DNA from: Zygnema cylindricum
Taxonomy: Eukaryota > Streptophyta > Zygnematophyceae > Zygnematales > Zygnemataceae
Assembly (NCBI GenBank): GCA_037447655.1
Contig: JBBHKE010002943.1
Coordinates: 58,239 to 95,822, forward strand
DNA length: 37,584 nucleotides
Direction of reading: 5' to 3'
The translations under genes and the position numbers were made by a program. Each line of letters starts with the position of its first letter. Position 1 is the first letter of the stretch. Under the pieces are notes generated by a model, which worked only from the letters and a program-made list of their open reading frames with translations, had not been told where the DNA came from and made no database searches. Positions 1-11,938 of the stretch are shown one piece after another.

Positions 1-37
1 TACTCATGACAAACGTCTAAATATATGGTGTTTGCAG

Positions 38-157
38 GGAATGGTGATGGAGTGCATGGAGCGTCGAGAGCCGTTATTTGAAAACAGTACTCATCAAATT
101 GAGCTCATGCATTTCGGAAGTGGTTCGGAACCAGTACTTCCCAGCCTCGAAGCTTGA
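38..157 (+). CDS. Possible terminal exon of a plus-strand gene (very uncertain)
   Basis: A plausible acceptor (TGTTTGCAG, 29-37) is followed by 39 open codons starting GMVMECMERREPLF and ending PSLEA before TGA at 155-157. No family is recognised, the upstream exon would lie outside the window, and 39 codons can be open by chance. Listed only because acceptor, frame and stop are consistent. Confidence 0.12.
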   Translation, partial: GMVMECMERREPLFENSTHQIELMHFGSGSEPVLPSLEA

Positions 158-2104
158 GGGTGACTGTGACCTTTTTGAACCGTCAAAAAAGGAAAGGAAA
201 AATGTTTAAAGAAACGAATTTCTCGACTATTTAAGGTTCTTAAATTTCTCGAATGTTAAGGTTTGAATGTGGGAGTGTTTAGAATGTAAGGTTTTTAAGT
301 GTCTTTAATATAAGATTCTTAAAGATCGTGAATAGGAAGGTTGTTAAGTGCCTCGAATGTAAGGTTTTTGAAGTGTCTCAAATATATGGTTCTTCCGTGC
401 CTTGGAACTGAGGTAGTTAAGGATTTTTTCGGCAGTAGCATATACCACTGTCACAATCCCAGTCAGATAAAAAAAGGAGACTTTTTAGATTGTATTTTTG
501 TGGTTTTTTCCGCATCCACAAACAATAAATGTAGGTAATGTTACGATGGTCATCTGAAGATCTTCAAGAGGAAGCTAAAATGTTCACAATATAGTACCCA
601 AAATTACAAAAATGTTCACGAAATAGTATGTGAAACCATGCAATTTTTTACGAAAGGTGCATGGAATCTTATGAATGCTTATGGAAGAACAGTTGCAGTA
701 TTACTGTTACTTCACAGAGATCAGGAATGGACCTTTCATTATTATGAATAAATTGGTCGTTAGTCCCCTCTTAGAACCTGATTCCAACCTATGAATCAGG
801 TTCGCTGGAGGTTCGGCTACACCATAGTGAAGGGTTTAAAGTGTTCTGGTTTCTGATAATCTTTTAGACTTCATCAAATTGTTTAGTTTTCTCTCCGATT
901 TTTTGGTGTCGATTATCGCAACTGTGTTTAATATGTCTCGATTGCCTTTCGTCTTCAACTTTTTGTTTTTGTGATAAGATTGTTGCAAGATTCTTTGATT
1001 GATGGTTTAGCAAGAAATAAACCAGAAATGTTTTAGTAAGGAATATACGAGCGGTGTTTTAGTAAGAAAAAAAACAAATGTTATGTTGAGCAAGAAAAAA
1101 ACGAAGTTTGAAAAAAATGATGTTTGGCAGTACATCTCCAGGAACTGCAGCAAAAAATGGTTTCCAGCAAATCTGATTTTTTTAGCATCGTTCCGAAGTG
1201 CAATAGGATTTAGAAATCTTTTGATTTTGATTTCAAACTTCTGAGCAGAAGAATTTTTTCAAGGTACAGGCAGATAAGTATTCTTCATTATTAGACAAAG
1301 TTGCAATACATGAAAGCTCCATTTTTCTTTTTTTTTTCAAATCAATGACAGGATATGATCATCTATTGTCAGGTTGCATTTAAACATAACGTGTGAAGAA
1401 TAAACTCCCACTAAAATCTTGTCCTCATCTACTAAGTTTACAACCTAAAACGATCCAATGGGAGCTCATATCACATGAATTTTCAAAATTATAAGTACAG
1501 TTCGCAACGCTATCAAGTACAGTACCTACTATGTTCTTTGTGAGAGAATCAGCATTTTTAATTGGTACATAATTTTAATTTTGAAGTGAATTCTTATTCA
1601 ATGACCTGCCTACGCCAAACTAAAAGAAGTCCTTAATATATTTTTTAGAATTGTGGTCTCTAAAGATTAGCGAGAACCGGAAACTCTATTTATATATTAC
1701 GTTATAAATATAGTTTGACTATCGGATACGAGACATATCTCAAGAATGACAAATTACTGAAACACAATTGGCGCTTTTGCAAACCAAAAGAATAACCGAT
1801 GGCGATAAGTCGCCTTTTTCCTAAAATGCTAATAACTACTTAAGATTCCCATTATTTCAGCGAATGAATGAATGACGGCTCTTGTAGTCGCTTTTAACCT
1901 CCATGTCGATGAGCTTTTTGTTTTTGACCATTTTGAAAGAATTCGTGCTGTGTTTTTTTTATTGGTTGATCCTTCACTTTTCTCCTTGTGTCGATGTTTC
2001 GAATTCTTTCCCTCTACTGCCACTAAACCAAAACCTGAGTCAAAACTGGAATCAAAAATCGGAATCAAAACCGTCACATCCGCGTCATATAAAGTCACAT
2101 CCCG
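158..2104. other. No gene seen
   Basis: AT-rich sequence with frequent stops in all frames. A few short open frames (for example 341-538 plus and 1872-2153 plus) show no recognisable protein pattern. It forms the 3' flank of the GH16 gene on the minus strand. Confidence 0.5.
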
Positions 2105-2380
2105 CATATATCGGTCGTCACGCCATATCGGCGAAAGTACGCACATGTCGTGATCCGCGTCATGTACCGTACTTCCTCCCGCTCATATTTCTATATATAT
2201 ATCTATATTTATATAAATATATATCGGTCGCCTTGTCATATCGAGAAATCGCGCGCATGTCTTGACGCGCGTCGATTACTGTACGTCCTCCCGTACATAA
2301 TAATATAAATACATATTATCGGTAGTTCGTCATATTGGCGAAAGTACGCGCATATTCCGATACTCGGCGTTCCACACCCA
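2105..2380. repeat. Diverged tandem repeat running into the 3' end of the GH16 coding region
   Basis: Three units of roughly 100 bp share the order: CATAT-GGCGAAAGTACGC (2130-2142; degenerate near 2240; 2337-2349), GCGCATGT or similar, then GTAC-CCTCCCG. The third unit overlaps the last codons of the minus-strand GH16 exon (residues MRVLSPI then stop). The first unit read on the same strand gives MCVLSPI, so the coding end has been copied into the flank. Confidence 0.5.
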
Positions 2381-2549
2381 ATTAGGATCGAGAGTGTAAT
2401 TCGCCCTTGTGCCCGTCCAGCATCCGCCGCATATCCATGATGCGTCCCATAGCGAGCCGTACACGTACATGGGACGAGTCGGATACGGAGTACCGTCAGC
2501 AGCCGCCGTGTTAGCGACCACGCGTACGGCCTTGCGGTCCACGTACCAG
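2330..2549 (-). CDS. GH16 active domain, last exon (WYVDR strand and C-terminal half)
   Basis: Acceptor TTGCTGCAG precedes position 2549. The exon opens with one base that completes Ile, then WYVDRKAVRVV, the GH16 strand after the catalytic strand (WYIDG in Crh, MVDG in XTH). Next come YPTRPMYVYGSLWDASW, matching the XTH P-M-x-x-x-x-SLW block, and AEYRNM, the usual domain end. TGA is at 2332-2330. There is no C-terminal Cys-rich XET extension as in land-plant XTHs and no GPI signal, so the protein is not a standard XTH. The exon is GC-rich compared with its surroundings. Confidence 0.75.
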
Positions 2550-5500
2550 CTGCAGCAAGTACGTGGCAGCAGGTGAGAAGGCAGAGAAGGAGAGGGAGTT
2601 ACATGATGATGTTGGTTTGGGAGAGGGAGAGAGAGAGAGGAGAGAGAGTTTGTTACATGATAATTCTGATGAGAGAGGGAGGGAGAGAGAGTGAGAGAGA
2701 GAGAGAGAGAGAGAGTGAAAGAGAGAGAAGAGAGTTTGTTACATGATAATTCTGATGAGAGAGAAAGAGGGAGAGAGAGAGAGTGGGAGAGAGAGTGGGA
2801 GAGAGAGAGTGAGAGAGAGAGAGGGAGAGAGAGAGGAGAGAGAGTTTGTTACATGATAATTCTGGTGAGAGAGAGAGGGAGAGAGAGAGAGTGGGAGAGA
2901 GAGAGTGGGAGAGAGAGAGAGTGGGAGAGACAGAGTGGGAGAGAGAGAGTGAGAGAGAGAGAGAGAGAGACAGGAGAGAGTTTGTTACATGATATTGTAC
3001 TCATTCCACTCAATAGCATAGTTGTGAAAGGCCTCTGAGCAGTCGTATCCGAGGTCGTGCCAGAACTCGTTGCCGCCGACACCGTTGACGAAGTAGTTGG
3101 ACTGCAGGATGTTCTTGTAGTTGCCAATGAACTCCCAGTCTATCTCGTCCTGGAAACCAATGCCCTCCTGAGTCGACATCTGCACTCATGTCGAACCACA
3201 GTTCAAAATAAGTTTTTTTTTACCATACTAGACAATTGTTTGCACAATACAAAACAAATATGGTATGCGATGTACTATTTTACTTCTGAACCATGGATGA
3301 AACACACGCCTCGGCAAGGTTAGCAACACTGAAAGTTGTTTGTTTCTTGTTTTTCTTTATGTAATCCATACATCTGTGAATCCATACTATTTTCAATACT
3401 TACTCAAAAAAGGGAGTATGACTTGCGGATTTCATGGAATCTGTGACAAGAAAAACATAAACGTAATGTTTGATGTTCAATTTTCAAGCCATAATGTGTT
3501 GTGTTGGAATATATGTAATAAAACATTTTGATTACCAACATGTATTTCACTTATCAATATGATTTTGTAGGTCTTTGATTTGGTTTGATTTGGAACTTTA
3601 TGAAAATCTTTAACATTAATGGCAAACTATACTTTTGGATAGAATTGACTCACGTAGAAACTGGTGATCATTCCCCCCGTATCGTTTGCGGGACACTTGA
3701 TATCCGCACTAATTACAGCACTTGGATATCGCACCATGGACTGAAAACGTGACCCTGCATCATATTGTATTTCAACCTTATTGTTAACACTTTTAGGGTA
3801 GATACATAACACGCGATTACTGGTGCCTACTACCTTAACCACAAAAAAGTGAACCTCTTTTCTGCCACCCATGATTCTCACTTCATTCACACTCGAAGAC
3901 AACTTAGCCTCCCCTCTTATTCCCACTTTTCCCATAATCATTTTACCCTATAAATTCAGCTGGTAGCTCATAAACCCAATCAACAGAAGAAACCAAAATT
4001 CATTGCCCAAAACCCATTCCAAATTCAAACCCAAACCCAAACCTTAACCCAAACCCAAACCTTAACCCAAACCCAAACCTTAACCCCAACACCAACCTCG
4101 AACCCCAAAACTCGAAGCCGAAACCTGAAAGCCAAAACCGATGGAGGGAAAAATGTGCAATGCCCCGACTTACCGCAGTATCGATCGAATCTAATGGTGT
4201 TGTTTCCGTTGAGGTTGTTCGGATCACATCCCAGACAGTGGTCTCCACAGTAATTGGGAAATGTGGGAGTGAGGATCTCTCCTCCGGCTGGGGGGGGCGT
4301 CTGAGGCAGGGGTGTCGGTGGAGGGGCGGGCGCTTCTTCGCCCACCGGAGAGACCACACCTAATGCTGCAGCACAGTACGGTACAGTACAGTACAGCAAG
4401 GTACAGGAAGGTACGGTAAGGTAAGGTACAGTAAGCCAAGGTACAGTAAGCTAAGGTACGGCAAAGGTACAAGTACGGAAAGGCACAGAAACGTACGGTA
4501 AGGTAAAGGTAAGGTAAAGGTAAGGTAAGGGTAAGGTAAGGGTAAAGTTAAGGGTAAGGTACGGTAAAGTACAGTAAAGTGCAGTATCGCAGGCAGGACA
4601 AAAATCAGAAACAAGTGATTTCACATTGGATTGGCGGTATGGTACGGTGCATTACATGGGAAAGTACAGCAGACAGGACAAAATTCAGGAACAGGTCACA
4701 AGCATAGTTCAAAAGTAGGCGTTTTTATGGTCGGCGCCTTTATCGTAAGTTGTGTTATGGGCTTTTCATGTGATCTTCTTAGATCGCTACTTTGATCAGC
4801 GACCGTCCAATCGTCCGAATCTGACGGTGTAAATAAAATTTTTTGGTCCGAATGTTTTAATTAGACAATTTTTGGTCCAAATGTTTTAATTGGTCCAATT
4901 TTTGGTCCGAATGTTTTAATTGGTCCGAATAGGTCCGAATACAATATGGGTCTTAAGGTCATATTGTATGTTTTGCATACAATAGGCATATTGTATGGGC
5001 CTACTTTCACCTACTTTTGAACTATGGTCACAAGCATCCGCGCAATGATTAGAGTGCATTGATATGGTACAGAGCATGGCACGAAACAGTACGGCAGACA
5101 GGACAAAAATCAGATGCATCTGCTGAGTGATTATCGTGGAGTGGAGCGATAAGGTACAGTACAGTACGGTATGGTACGGTACATTGCATGGGACAGTACG
5201 GCAGACAGGACAAAATCCAGTCACAGGTTCAAGTTCATCGTCAGAGTGAGTAATGTGTACGGTACAGTGTATTGGATGGTATAATATACAGGACAAAAAA
5301 TCAGTGTATAGTGATTAATGTGGATTGGGAGTGGAAAGTGGACAGAATATTGGATTTAATGAGGATTGGGAAGAGATTGAAATAGTGTAATAAAAAACAG
5401 TGACAATGTCAATTGTTATTACAATGGTTGGGGAGTGGAAATATGCACAATAAGACTGTCTAATTACAAGTCAGTTTGGACGATAGCTAGTATGAAGATG

Positions 5501-8500
5501 TTTATGGAATTGAAAGTTTATATGAACATACAATTAGTGTGGATTGTACATTTCTAGGAGGGGGAAATGCCAAAATCGGTTCATGACATTGTCATTATTA
5601 GTCAAAAAATAGAAATAGAATTTAAAAACTAATTGACAGTGCACAACTCTTTAAGTAAGATGCACACCTCTACATAAATGCGTGCTTGCAAAAAAAGAAA
5701 AAAGAAAAAACAATAAGAGAGAATCACATGAAAAACTTAAAATTCAAAACCTTAAATTCGAACCTTTAAATGTGGCGGTCGCTTGTGTTCCGGCTTGGAG
5801 AGTACCGGAGTAATTTCCACCGTTGATCGACGAGCCGTCTCCGATCGACCCAAAGAGAAAAAGGGGGTAAGTGACGTAGGGCTCATAATCTGTATTGATT
5901 TTGGAGTACACTATCGTCCGGTCGATGTACCATCTGCATATGAGTCACAAGTTTGTGTCATAAATTTGAGTACATGAAGGCCTTCGTCTTTCGTCTTTTT
6001 TTAGGAAGGAAGTTTCTCGCTTTGCAAGTATGAATTGTTGGTACATGGATTACATGGTTTTAAATAATGTGGTAAATAGTAAATAATAAAAGGACTGATG
6101 GGAGAGCATTTCAAAAGTGATTTTTAAGGCCGGAACAAAGATCAAAAGCGTGAGAAGGCGTGCAAAGCCTTTGTCTGGTAATCTCGTATTATACGAATAC
6201 TATACTCGGAAATTACGTATAATATACGTATAATATGGGGTTTACTAGAAGGAGAGTTTCCATGCGTTTTTGGACTTTTGATCTATGGGCTGAAATTCTA
6301 TAAGACATTCGAGATTTACTCGAATTTTTTAAATGATCGGAGCTTCCAACTTCTTATACCATTCACACAACGTTGTAATAATGTTATATTTACTTTTGTA
6401 GTAAGCGTCACAGTCTTTTTTTAATAACATCAATAATGTAGTCGTATAATTTGTCAACAAGTGTCAAAATTTCTATGAGAATCGTATCTTTTTTTCACTC
6501 AATGAGACAGTTTTTGTCCGGTGCATAAGTTGAATAGTGTAGAAAAGGGAAATATCTTACGCCGAATAATCTTTTTCCCAATAAATGCTGAATAGGTGGT
6601 CTTCTGCGGAACAGTCGAATCCTAGACCAATGGGAACACTCGTTTTGAATCCGTTGACTTTCCAGGTCGCGTACATTGTGGTCGGGGAGTTTCCTGGAAA
6701 GTCCAGCCCGATTCCTTGACTGCCACCTGTGTCTGGATGCGACTCCAACTGTCACACGCACGTCGTTTCTATGTCATTTCAGTTAAACTGTCCGTTTTCT
6801 GCTTCGCATACAATCAGTGGATGATCTGGAACTTGCATTCGTTCGAGATTTTTGGAGTGCACAAAAGAAAGTCTTAAAGGTTAAAATAACAACATCGACG
6901 CAAAATTAAACACTTAACAAAATTGTTTAGACAACACCATATTTTGTGCTCGATTTATAACGAAAATAATAATTTTTGGATCACAGTAATCAATCATTTA
7001 GCTAGTCAGTAAACCCTAAACCACATGAGAAGCCGAATTTCTTTATTCAAAAAACTCCAAAAAGTTAAACGTTGTCTTACGTAAAATTGGGTGAGAATGC
7101 CGTCAGGGTTCCCTGTGGGACAACGAATAACTCCTTGGAAAAGGCCCGAAGTATAAGAAAACGTCTGCCAACGGGCACCTGCAAAATCCACACTAAAAAA
7201 TGTATCAAGGTTCACAAAAACAATCACTTTTTAAAAAATAAGTCCACACTAAAAAACGTGTCAAGGTTCACAAAAACAGACATGTGAACACACGTACTTT
7301 TTAAAAAATGAAACTCATAAAACATTCCAATCCCGAGATTTCCCTCTTCTTTTCTTAGAGTATGCTAATCGTAATCGTACACTTCGTACAGTTTTTCCGT
7401 ATACTTTGCACACATTTTTCATACATTTTCGTACAAATTTTTTTGTTCACTTCGTACAAATTCTTCCTACACTTCCGCACGAATTTTCGTACACTTCGAA
7501 CAAATTTTTCGTACTCTTCGTACAGCATTTCTGTGCAGTTCCGTACAATCGTTTGAATAAAGTATCGACAAAATCGTACGGCTACTATATGAACCGTAAG
7601 TATTTTCAATAGCGTAGCGAGGCTGGTTGCCCGACACTACACCGGGTACAAAAATTAATGTTGATGTTTTTTTTTTGCCACTTAAACCAAATTTTCTCTG
7701 TGCACACCTGTCCGATTTTCATTTGGCGACCACCAATCGGAAGGAAAAAATCTTATCTTTCCAGCGGAACCGTCGGATTCATAATCCGACATTGGCGCGC
7801 AGAGAGAAAATGAGCACGGAAAAAAGGATGGAAAAAAAACAATAACGCTACTAGCGATGCATGATGTAGTTTGTCGACAGTAATTAGGGTTTTGAAACTA
7901 ATGCTTAATGGTGATGAAAAATGGTTTTTCTAACACTAATTGTGGTTCGTGGAAACACACATTTTCAAAGCATATATTCAAAACATATCCAAAAATAGAC
8001 TTAAAACATATATCCAAAAACATATCAAAAAACGTATCCAAAACATTTCAAAAAACATTTCCAAAAACATTTAGTCAAAACCAAATCCAAACCATATATC
8101 CAAAACAAATTCAAAATATACATTCAAAAAAAAACATACCTAAAACATATTCAAAAACCTATTCAAAAAACATATCAAAGATTTGAAACAAAAACTAACT
8201 CCGGAATTGAAAGTTAGACTACCGTCCGTGGGGCTCAAGATTGTCTCCATTGGAGAAAGATTGTCTCCATTGAAAGCGGAAAGAAGATAAAGAACTTTGG
8301 GGGGAGGGAAAGAACCATGTCAGGGTCTCGACCCCACCCAAAGCGTTTCTGGGGGGGGGAGGAGGAACGTCTTTTTATAGGGGAGGAGGGGGTTTTGTAG
8401 GGGAGGACGTCTTCAAAGGGGGGGGGGGAGGCCTTTGGGAGGGGGGGAGGAGGCTTTTTTGGGGGATATAGGTTTTTCTTGGGAGGGAGGCATTTTTCTT

Positions 8501-11500
8501 GGGGGTGGAGGAGGAGGAGGTTTGGGGAGGAGGAGGAGGTTTTCTGGGGGGAGGATAGGAGGTTTTGTAAACGGGAGGGGGAGGTCTTTTGTGGGGGACG
8601 GGGAGGCGTTTTGGGGGAGGGAGGAGGAGGTTTTGTAGAGGAGGGTCGTTTAGTGGGGAGAGGAGGGAATTTCTTAGGTGGAACCTGGAGAGGGGGGGAG
8701 GAGGAGAGGGGAGGGAAGGAAGGGGAAAGGAAAGAGATGAGGGATAGGGGGGGAGAGAAAGAGTGGAATAATGGAGTGGATGGAGGGAGACCCGGGCCAG
8801 GGCAACCCTCAGGCATATTAGGGAGATTTATCCCGGAAGATTTTTTGGGCGAGGGAGAGGTCCCGTTCTCTCCGCAAGGGTTATCTGTCCAGATCCCAGG
8901 CATAGATTTGTATCAAAAATATGCAGATAAAATGAGTCCAGAGGCAGGGAGAAGAGAGAGAGAAAGAAATAGCGAGATAAAAGGAGAGAAAGAGAAGAGA
9001 GAGAGGGAGAGGAAAAGAGAGAGAGAGAAAGAAAAAGGTAGAGAAAAAGAGAGAACGAGAAGAGAGAGGGGGAGAGAAAGAGAGAGAAGAAGGGAGAGAG
9101 AATGAGAGAAAGAGCAAGAGAGGGAGAGAGAGAAAGAGAGAGAAAGAGTGAGAGAGAGATAGAGAGAAAGATAAAGGGAGAGCAAGAAAAAAAAGGGAAA
9201 GAGAGAAAAAGTGAGAGAGAGAAAGGGAGAGAGAGAGAACGAGAGAGGGAAAGAAAAAGGGAGAGAGAGAAAAAAAAGGGAGAGGGAGAAAAAAAAGGGG
9301 GAGAGAGAGAGAGATCTTACAGGTGAACCACATTGCTTGCTTTTCCCATTCTCGACTGCAAAGCTGCACTCACATAAGACAAAAAAATGGACAAAACGGA
9401 TGAATCAGAAAGGTGCTAGGGAATCTTCCAGGAAAAAGGTCAAATACTGCCAGAAATCATGAAAAAATACACAATATAAAGGGTAATGAGTACTCACTTT
9501 CAATAAAATAGCATGGCTTCCCTCCTCTTTATACACCCCACTATCCCCCCCCCAATCCCTCCCTCCTCCCTCCTCCCTCCCCATCCCCCCCTCCTCCCTC
9601 CCCATCCCCTCCTCCCTCCTCGCACGGTATATAGAGTGGACTCTATGACTTTTTCTCCTCTTAGAAATCCTTTCCTAACCGTACGTAGCGAGCAGTTTCC
9701 GTGCATTGTATATGACCTTGCACGGCCTCACAAGGCTTCCCTCTTTCATCTTCACATGTGTAACGCTTTGAAACTCAACCGTGACATTTGTCACATTTTC
9801 CCACATTGTATAACTTTCTACTACAAACGTGACAATGGTCACATGGTCCCACATTGTGCCACTTTCTACTACAAATGTGACATTTATCACATGTTCCCAC
9901 CTTGTACTTTTTTAGTACAAAAGTGACATTTGTCACATGTGTGACATGTAACACTACAATACTGTGATATAGATGTGAAATTTGTGCTACAGATGTTCTG
10001 TAGCACTAGAACATTGTTATAAAATGTGACATTTATCACATATTTCCACGTATGTGCAACATTATGCGATACAAGTGTGACATTTATCGCATGTGTACAC
10101 GTACCACACACTATGTGATGAGAATGTGACATTTGTCACGAGTTGGGAATGTGCGGCATTTTGAACATTTGAGTTTACACGTGGCACGCTTGTAAACTCA
10201 AACGTGACATTCGTCACATGTTCGCGCATTGTACCACTTTCTACGACAATTGTGACATTATCATACACTTGCATAACTGTCTACGGATGTGACATTTGTC
10301 ACATGTAACGCTACAACACTGTGATATAGATGTGACATCTGTCACGTGTTTGTGCATAATATATAAGCAAGATTATGTGATATAAATGTGACATCTGTCA
10401 CGTGTTTGTACATGTAACACTGCAACATTTTGCGACAAAGCTGTGACATTTATCACGAGTGGGGAATGTGCGACAGGTGTCACGTACCGCGGCCGACTTC
10501 CGTGACGGTGACACTGGCGATGCCGGTGCCCTCCGTTAGAGAAACCGTTCCGTTGGGGGTGGAGGAGGAGAAGGAGAGGATGCTCACGGGACTTTCCGCG
10601 ACAAACTCGAAAGTTTTCGTGGTCCAGGCCCTGGTCTGCCCGGAAAAATAAATAAATAAATAAATAACAAACAAATAAAACGAAACAAAACAAAATTAAA
10701 AAAAGTGAACAAGGATAGACTAAGTACTGTCAGTTTTTTAGTTTTTCGTTTTTTTTCGGTTTTGTTTTATAGTTTTCCGTTTTTCGGTTTTCCGATTCAG
10801 TTTCCGATACCACTTCTTAATAACAACTTTTCTACAAAAATAATCAGAAAATCGACTACCGAACAAATAGAGTCAAGAAAAAGAAAAAAAACCTCAAGAA
10901 AAAGAACAAAACGACTTAAAATCACTTTTTTTTTTCTTTTTTGTTTCTGAAGGAATCTTGTGTCTAAGGCTTCCAAATATTTGACCCGGGAAAAGAAAAA
11001 AATAATATAGATTTTAAACAACAACAAAAAAAAAAGCATACGAACATATCAAAAGTGACATTCTTTTTAAAATTGAGTACCTCTCCCTACCTCTCCTACC
11101 TCCGGCTCACTCCTTGAAAAAAATAAAACAACAACAACAAAAAAATGCTGTCCCTCTCCCTCCCTTCACCTACTTCTCCCTCCCCGTTCAAACTCTCCAC
11201 AAATCCCCAACTTCAACCCTCCCTCCCTCCCTCCCCCCCTCCCTCTCCTTTCCCCTTACCATCCTCTCCCTCATGTCCGCCCAGAAGATCAGGGTGCCGT
11301 CTACGTCTGTCACAGTCAGCGCCAGCTCAGATGGCACCTCCCCCCCAAAAGACGAATGCAGAAGAGACGAACGAATGCTGATGTCAGCGCGGTACCGCGA
11401 CAATGGTATGGTGGAGAGGCGCTGAGAGAGGGACTCGCCCAGGACTGCAGGGAGAGGGGGATGGAGGGGGAGAGGGAGAAGGGGGGAAAGAGGGAGAGGA

Positions 11501-11903
11501 GGGGGAGAGGAGAGGGGAGAGAAAGAGAGGTAGTAGAAATTAATGTATGGAAAGACGTCTTTTCTATGCTCTCTAATTTTGAGTGTCTTCTCTCTCTCTC
11601 TCACTCTCTCGTTTTTTTCTTCTCCCTTTCCTTATTCTTGTCTAATCTCTCCTTCATCTTTTCTGTAAATTCTCTATCCAACACTCTCGTTCCTCTCACT
11701 CTCTTCTTTTTCCCATCCCTTTTTTTCTCTCCTTCATTCTCACATACCGCTTCCTCTCGCCTTCTTTTTCTCCATCCCTCCATCTCAAACCTCCAGTCTC
11801 TCTCCCTTCACGCCTCTTCCCCTCTCACCACCTCCTTTCCTCTCTGTTCCTCCTCCCTCTTCCTCCTTCCCCCACCCCACTCACCTGCTGGCATCCGTAC
11901 ATT

Positions 11904-11938
<35 letters not shown>

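Noticed and set aside
4030-4098. Telomere or interstitial telomere repeat
   Set aside because: The unit is 18 bp with CCTTAACCCAAACCCAAA order, not a pure telomere heptamer, and is short. The CCCCAA run at 15892-15915 is also only four units.
8160-8222. Extension of the short exon to include GSLTFNSG before a GTTAGT donor
   Set aside because: It would end in phase 0 and not join the phase-1 exon at 7178; ending at 8223 fits phase and the paralogue alignment.
8479-9369. Long open frames on both strands rich in Arg/Glu/Gly or Ser/Leu/Phe
   Set aside because: They follow GA/CT simple repeats and lack any domain pattern; only the exons at 8792-8884 and 9321-9368 are kept.
9775-10485. Regular repeats with spacers, superficially CRISPR-like
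   Set aside because: Eukaryotic intron; repeats are degenerate, spacers are related to each other and vary in length, and there are no cas genes. It is a minisatellite.
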